Below are positions 6,895-11,251 of a DNA stretch of 11,251 nucleotides, one piece after another. Below the pieces are notes generated by a model. It was given only the letters and a program-made list of their open reading frames with translations. It was not told the origin of the DNA and did not search any database. Source of the stretch: Methylococcaceae bacterium (lineage in GTDB: Bacteria > Pseudomonadota > Gammaproteobacteria > Methylococcales > Methylomonadaceae). The position numbers were made by a program, and so were the translations under genes. Numbering within the stretch: position 1 is the stretch's first letter; each line of letters opens with the position of its first letter. Location of the stretch: positions 1 through 11,251 of the forward strand of contig CANNLO010000141.1 of NCBI GenBank assembly GCA_947505055.1, in the 5' to 3' direction.

Positions 6895-7977
6895 ATGTTA
6901 CTTTATTTTGCAGATTATTTAATGACTTTTGATGGCGGCTTCAGGGTGTTTCATTACCTGACTTTTCGAGCCATTCTTGGAGCATTAACCTCACTGACAA
7001 TTTCCTTCATTATCGGGCCGATCATGATTAGAAAATTAAGCAGAAACAAAATCGGACAAAGTATTCGCGAGCTCGGCCCTCAATCGCATTACGAAAAAGC
7101 AGGTACGCCAACAATGGGCGGCGCTTTAATACTCGTCGCAATTACCTTCAGTACGCTGTTGTGGGCTGATCTGAGCAATCGCTATATATGGGTGATTTTA
7201 CTGGTAACAATGGGGTACGGCATTATCGGTTTTATTGATGATTACAGAAAAGTCATCAAGGGCAATAGCGACGGATTGTCAGCTAAAGCCAAATATTTAG
7301 CACAATCTGTTATCGGTCTGACGGCTGCGATATTTTTGTATAAAACTGCAATATTGCCTGCAGAAACACAATTGATCGTCCCTTTCTTTAAAGATTTTAT
7401 GCTCGATATGGGCTGGATGTATGTGGTTCTAACTTACTTTGTGATTGTTGGCACTAGTAACGCAGTCAATTTAACCGATGGCTTGGATGGCTTGGCGATT
7501 ATGCCAACGGTGATGGTTGCGACCGGCTTGGGGATTTTTGCTTATCTATCCGGCCATGTCACTTTTTCAGAATATTTGGCGATACCTTATTTACCAAACG
7601 CTGGAGAGTTGATTGTGTTTTGCGCGGCTTTAGTAGGAGCGGGCTTAGGGTTTTTATGGTTTAACGCCTATCCTGCCATGGTGTTTATGGGCGATGTCGG
7701 TGCATTGGCACTGGGTGCTGCTCTAGGTGTGCTGGCAGTTTTGGTGAGACAGGAAATCGTGTTGATGATTATGGGCGGTGTATTCGTAATGGAAACCGTA
7801 TCGGTAATTATTCAGGTAGCTTCTTTCAAAATGACTGGTAAACGGGTTTTTCGTATGGCCCCAATACATCATCATTTTGAATTGAAGGGATGGCCAGAAC
7901 CTCGAGTTATTGTACGTTTCTGGATTATTACGGTCATTCTGGTGTTGATTGGCTTGGCTACCTTGAAACTGAGATAA
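6895..7977 (+). CDS. mraY: Phospho-MurNAc-pentapeptide transferase MraY
   Basis: Inner-membrane enzyme that transfers phospho-MurNAc-pentapeptide from UDP to undecaprenyl phosphate, making lipid I. 360 aa, identical in length to E. coli, with about ten hydrophobic segments. Active-site features of the family are present: the PTMGG motif (72-76), the Asp pair D115-D116 in [20 protein letters not shown] (189-201), D267 in [11 protein letters not shown], and the histidine cluster in [16 protein letters not shown] (about 322-337). AGGAT at 6882-6886 lies 8 nt before the ATG. The gene ends 2 nt before murD. Magnesium dependence and the lipid substrate come from family knowledge. Confidence 0.98.
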   Translation: MLLYFADYLMTFDGGFRVFHYLTFRAILGALTSLTISFIIGPIMIRKLSRNKIGQSIRELGPQSHYEKAGTPTMGGALILVAITFSTLLWADLSNRYIWVILLVTMGYGIIGFIDDYRKVIKGNSDGLSAKAKYLAQSVIGLTAAIFLYKTAILPAETQLIVPFFKDFMLDMGWMYVVLTYFVIVGTSNAVNLTDGLDGLAIMPTVMVATGLGIFAYLSGHVTFSEYLAIPYLPNAGELIVFCAALVGAGLGFLWFNAYPAMVFMGDVGALALGAALGVLAVLVRQEIVLMIMGGVFVMETVSVIIQVASFKMTGKRVFRMAPIHHHFELKGWPEPRVIVRFWIITVILVLIGLATLKLR

Positions 7978-7979
7978 AA

Positions 7980-9437
7980 ATGGATAATGCAGCAATTACC
8001 GCATTGTTAAAACAAAACTTTGGACTGGATCCTTATACGTCCAAGGTCTTGGTTGTCGGACTCGGAAATACAGGTATTTCCGTAGCACATTATTTACAAG
8101 GCTTAAATTTTAAATTTGCAATTATTGATAGCCGTCCAAAGCCTCCAATGATGGATGACTTCTTTCAAAAAATGCCCGATACACCCGTTTTTACTGGCGG
8201 GTTTGATGACGCAGCTTTTAAGGTAGCGACTCACTTGGTGGTCAGTCCCGGTGTATCCCTAAATGAACAGGCTATTGTTAAAGCCATTGCCAACGGCTCA
8301 AAAGTAATCAGCGATATTGATTTATTTGCCTGCTCAGTTGACACTCCCATCGTTGGAATCAGTGGCTCTAATGGTAAAAGCACTGTGACCACTATGTTGG
8401 GTGACATGGCAAAAGCGGCAGGAATTCAAGTAGGACTCGGTGGGAACCTGGGAACACCCGCTCTGGATCTGCTAGCATTAAATGCACACTTGTACGTACT
8501 GGAATTATCAAGCTTCCAATTAGAACGAACATCAGCATTGAATGCAGTCGCCGCAACAGTACTTAATGTCAGTGCCGATCATTTGGACAGACATGCTGAC
8601 ATAAACGAATACGCACTGGAAAAACAACGGATTTTCAAGGGCGATGGCGCCATGATTATCAATACTGATGATCCTATAGTGTATGAGATGCAGGCCAAAG
8701 GACGAAAAACAATTACATTTTCGATCAATAAAAATGCAGATTTTCATCTTGCCTTTAGAGGCAATACAGAATACTTGATGCACAACGACTCATGCCTTAT
8801 GCCACTTGCCGAATTACCATTAGAAGGCAGACATAATGCCTCTAACGCCTTGGCTGCATTAGCGCTTGGGGTTTCAATTGGACTTGATGAGCAACTTATG
8901 TGTGAGGCCCTACGTAAATTTAAAGGGTTAAATCATAGAATGCAGCGAATTGCAGAAATACGTGGCGTGACCTGGGTTAATGATTCGAAAGCAACCAATA
9001 TTGGCGCATGTGTCGCTGCTTTGCAGGGCTATTCGCGCAGAGTGATTCTTATTGCCGGGGGCGACGCAAAAGGTGCCGACATGAATGAACTAACACCGGC
9101 GATTAAAGAAAAAGCAAGAAGCGTAGTAGTTATGGGTAAAGATGCCGAACAGATTAAACTGGCAATTAATGGTTGCGTCCCTGTGTATTCTGCTGAAAAC
9201 ATGGTGCAAGCAGTCAATATAGCAGCTGATATAGCAGAGAATGGCGAAACTGTTTTGTTATCTCCCGCCTGTGCAAGTATTGATCAGTACAAGAATTATG
9301 AAGATCGGGGCGAAAAATTTGCTAATGCCGTATTAGCTTTGGTTAAGCCTGGAGCTCCGGCAACAACAACAACATCAGCTAGCCAACGAAATCCAGTGGC
9401 AAAACGAACGCCATTAGCTCAGGGGCGTCAAGGTTAA
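7980..9437 (+). CDS. murD: UDP-MurNAc-L-Ala:D-Glu ligase MurD
   Basis: Cytoplasmic Mur ligase adding D-glutamate, the second stem-peptide residue. 485 aa from ATG 7980, against 438 in E. coli. A Rossmann-like N-terminal domain (KVLVVGLGNTGIS, 22-34) is followed by P-loop GISGSNGKST (126-135), GGNLGTPA (154-161), ELSSFQLE (175-182), SADHLDRH (198-205), and Lys215 at the position expected to be carbamylated. The C-terminal domain has EGRHNASNALAA (282-293), NDSKATN (334-340), AGGDAKG (359-365) and LSPACASIDQY...RG (427-444). The frame is open back to 7890 inside mraY, but the family N-terminus and the mraY stop at 7975-7977 point to 7980. The extra length is about 15 residues at the front and a Thr/Ala/Arg-rich tail (457-485). 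The stop overlaps ftsW by one base. Confidence 0.97.
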   Translation: MDNAAITALLKQNFGLDPYTSKVLVVGLGNTGISVAHYLQGLNFKFAIIDSRPKPPMMDDFFQKMPDTPVFTGGFDDAAFKVATHLVVSPGVSLNEQAIVKAIANGSKVISDIDLFACSVDTPIVGISGSNGKSTVTTMLGDMAKAAGIQVGLGGNLGTPALDLLALNAHLYVLELSSFQLERTSALNAVAATVLNVSADHLDRHADINEYALEKQRIFKGDGAMIINTDDPIVYEMQAKGRKTITFSINKNADFHLAFRGNTEYLMHNDSCLMPLAELPLEGRHNASNALAALALGVSIGLDEQLMCEALRKFKGLNHRMQRIAEIRGVTWVNDSKATNIGACVAALQGYSRRVILIAGGDAKGADMNELTPAIKEKARSVVVMGKDAEQIKLAINGCVPVYSAENMVQAVNIAADIAENGETVLLSPACASIDQYKNYEDRGEKFANAVLALVKPGAPATTTTSASQRNPVAKRTPLAQGRQG

Positions 9438-10615
9438 TGAAAACGTTACTGGCCCGAATGAGTGCTTTCCATTTTGATCCGGTAATGGTTTTTGTAAGCG
9501 CAAGTCTCTTATTGATAGGTTATGTCATGGTGGGCTCGGCATCATTGCATTTGGGTATCAAAATGACCGGTGACGGTTTGTATTACCCACTTAGACAATT
9601 AGCACACATAGGCATGGGTATAACGCTTGGTACTGGAATCGCGACAGTTCCGATGCGCGTTTGGGAAAAGAATGGCCCACAATTGTTTATAGCAGGATTA
9701 ATGTTATTAATCATCGTACTGATTCCCGGACTTGGTGTAAAGGTTAATGGAAGTGTTCGATGGCTGTCGCTAGGCGGCTTGAGAATACAGGTATCAGAGG
9801 TGGTGAAGTTTTTTTCCGTGATTTATATGGCAGGTTATGTAACGCGCTATCAAGACTCGGTTCAGACATCGGCATTCGGACTACTTAAACCATTAGGCTT
9901 GTTTTCAATAGCCAGTGTACTGTTATTACTTGAACCGGATTTTGGATCAGCCGTTGTAATTTTAATGATAGCTATGGGAATCATGTTCTTGGCCGGGGCA
10001 AGATTATCGCAATTTATCATATTGCTTTCGATAATTGGTGTGCTGGCGACGTTACTGGTTTATTTCTCACCTTATCGCTTAGTTCGCGTTACCAGCTTTA
10101 TGAATCCTTGGGCCGATCCATTAAAAACCGGGTTCCAATTAGTACAAGCGCTTATTTCTTTTGGGCGTGGTGAATGGCTAGGCGTTGGGCTTGGTAGTGG
10201 CATACAAAAATTATTTTATTTACCCGAAGCGCATACTGATTTTTTATTCTCGGTGATAGCCGAAGAATTAGGATTACTGGGTGTGCTTACCGTGATTGGG
10301 TTATTTTCCGTGCTGGTATGGCGAGCTTTTGCAGTTGCTGTTGCTGCCGAGCAGGTTGGTCAACGATTTTCTGCTTATATTGCCTATGGTTTGGGGATCT
10401 GGTTCGGCTTTCAATCCTTCGTCAACATGGGAGTCAATATGGGAATTCTGCCGACAAAAGGACTCACACTGCCCTTAATGAGTTATGGCGGTGGGAGCAT
10501 GATGATTATGTGTTGTGCAGTGGCATTATTATTCAGGGTTCAAAGTGAAGTTGCTGAAATAAATGCCTGCACAGGATCTTCGCAACGCAGAAGTACGAAA
10601 ATTCGACATGAATAA
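9437..10615 (+). CDS. ftsW: Septal peptidoglycan polymerase FtsW
   Basis: SEDS-family glycosyltransferase of the inner membrane; polymerises lipid II into glycan strands at the septum together with FtsI. 392 aa (E. coli 414), with about ten membrane segments and a charged C-terminal tail (about 369-392). Family motifs are GSVRWL (105-110), the KFFSVIYMAGYVTR helix (124-137), LEPDFGSA (165-172), NPWADPLKTGFQLVQA (223-238), SFGRGEWLGVGLG (241-253), YLPEAHTDFLFSVIAEELG (261-279) with Asp268 at the position of the putative catalytic aspartate, and GILPTKGLTLPLMSYGGGSM (336-355). Being between murD and murG separates it from RodA, its elongation relative. The ATG overlaps the murD TAA (TAATG), with AGGGG at 9421-9425 and AAGG at 9430-9433 upstream. 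It overlaps murG by 8 nt. Confidence 0.97.
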   Translation: MKTLLARMSAFHFDPVMVFVSASLLLIGYVMVGSASLHLGIKMTGDGLYYPLRQLAHIGMGITLGTGIATVPMRVWEKNGPQLFIAGLMLLIIVLIPGLGVKVNGSVRWLSLGGLRIQVSEVVKFFSVIYMAGYVTRYQDSVQTSAFGLLKPLGLFSIASVLLLLEPDFGSAVVILMIAMGIMFLAGARLSQFIILLSIIGVLATLLVYFSPYRLVRVTSFMNPWADPLKTGFQLVQALISFGRGEWLGVGLGSGIQKLFYLPEAHTDFLFSVIAEELGLLGVLTVIGLFSVLVWRAFAVAVAAEQVGQRFSAYIAYGLGIWFGFQSFVNMGVNMGILPTKGLTLPLMSYGGGSMMIMCCAVALLFRVQSEVAEINACTGSSQRRSTKIRHE

Positions 10616-11251
10616 ACGTATAGTAATTATGGCAGGCGGAACAGGTGGACATGTATTTCCGGCACTGGCAGTAGCAGAATCCTTGATTGACAAGGGCTGG
10701 CAAGTAAGTTGGCTGGGCACAAAAAAAGGACTAGAAAGCCGTGTAATTCCGGAACAAGGCATAGAAATTGACTGGTTGTCAGTTGCAGGAGTCCGCGGTA
10801 AAGGCGTATTGGGTAAAGTGACTGCGGTCCTGTTACTGCTAAAAGCGTGTTTACAAGCACTAAGAATATTGCGCCAACGAAAACCCAATGTGGTTTTAGG
10901 TATGGGTGGTTTTGTAGCAGGACCAGGCGGACTGATGGCAAAACTGTTAGCTATACCGCTGATCATTCATGAACAAAACAGAGTGCCGGGAACAACCAAC
11001 CGCTTGTTGGCTCCTATGGCCAGTCGAGTTCTGGAAGCCTTTCCTGATAGTTTTAATAAAAAAATTAACGCCCAATTTACTGGCAATCCATTAAGAAAGT
11101 CGTTTCTAAACGGCAATAGCAAATCAGTAAAAGAAAAGGGATTAAACATATTGATAGTAGGCGGCAGCCAGGGAGCCCAGATTCTTAATCAGGTTGTGCC
11201 AGAAGCGGTTGCTGCATGGCTAAAGGATTATTCCAGCACAACTACATTGAA
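10608..11251 (+). CDS. murG: Lipid II synthase MurG (GlcNAc transferase), 5' part
   Basis: Peripheral inner-membrane GT-B glycosyltransferase that adds GlcNAc from UDP-GlcNAc to lipid I, giving lipid II. The frame runs open from ATG 10608 to the right edge, 214 residues out of about 355 expected. It contains the N-terminal acceptor-binding domain: first glycine loop GGTGGHVFPALA (10-21), RGKG (63-66), second loop GMGGFVAGPGG (98-108), HEQN (121-124) and TGNPLR (158-163). The start of the donor domain is also present, with VGGSQGAQILNQ (184-195). The C-terminal UDP-binding part is off the window. The start lies inside the end of ftsW (8-nt overlap) with no strong ribosome site, so translation is probably coupled to ftsW. 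No frameshift or stop is seen. Confidence 0.97.
   Translation, partial: MNKRIVIMAGGTGGHVFPALAVAESLIDKGWQVSWLGTKKGLESRVIPEQGIEIDWLSVAGVRGKGVLGKVTAVLLLLKACLQALRILRQRKPNVVLGMGGFVAGPGGLMAKLLAIPLIIHEQNRVPGTTNRLLAPMASRVLEAFPDSFNKKINAQFTGNPLRKSFLNGNSKSVKEKGLNILIVGGSQGAQILNQVVPEAVAAWLKDYSSTTTL

Noticed and set aside
10529..10966. 145-residue open frame on the - strand across the ftsW/murG junction, with a second antisense frame at 10627-10941
   Set aside because: Both lie opposite conserved ftsW and murG coding sequence, have no recognisable domain, and murG motifs are intact on the + strand.
1..11251. Search by eye for mobile elements, CRISPR arrays, tRNAs, riboswitches or a novel gene system
   Set aside because: Every stretch over 300 bases is assigned to a known dcw gene or rnpB and its gap, with conserved order; no repeat array, transposase, tRNA cloverleaf or unassigned gene was seen.

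Overview
The window is the front half of a dcw (division and cell wall) cluster on the + strand, preceded by the 3' part of the RNase P RNA gene. Gene order is rnpB(3' part) - mraZ - rsmH - ftsL - ftsI - murE - murF - mraY - murD - ftsW - murG(5' part). From mraZ on this matches the E. coli order. An rnpB gene just upstream of mraZ is, as I recall, the Pseudomonas-type arrangement; in E. coli rnpB lies elsewhere. The proteins look gammaproteobacterial (E. coli-like MraY of 360 aa, FtsI and MurE with E. coli-like motif spacing) and MurE carries the DNPR motif of meso-diaminopimelate-adding enzymes, so the host is a Gram-negative with DAP-type peptidoglycan. Base composition looks moderately AT-rich by eye (not computed). 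A methanotroph-type (Methylococcales) gammaproteobacterium is my best guess at lower rank, but it is only a guess.

Region by region. 1-166: the 3' part of a type A RNase P RNA. 203-232: an intrinsic terminator that separates it from the dcw genes. 233-489: non-coding, AT-rich, with a few short ATTAACTT repeats. 490-576: the control region, with a near-consensus sigma70 promoter (TTGACT, 17 bp, TATAGT) and a run of TGG-type boxes every 10 bp that fits the MraZ operator. 577-11251: ten tightly packed genes with gaps of at most 23 bp, several stop/start overlaps, and no visible terminator between them, consistent with one operon continuing past the right edge (murC, ddl, ftsQ, ftsA and ftsZ would be expected).

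The genes work as one pathway. MurE and MurF complete the UDP-MurNAc-pentapeptide, after the D-Glu step by MurD. MraY moves it to undecaprenyl phosphate to make lipid I, and MurG adds GlcNAc to give lipid II. FtsW polymerises lipid II and FtsI (PBP3) cross-links the glycan at the septum, with FtsL as divisome scaffold. MraZ is the operon's regulator and RsmH methylates 16S rRNA.

No mobile element, CRISPR array, tRNA or unknown gene was seen, and I do not find a novel system. Points worth a second look are mostly start-site corrections (mraZ, rsmH, murE, murD), the promoter/operator layout, and an unusual C-terminal tail on MurD.
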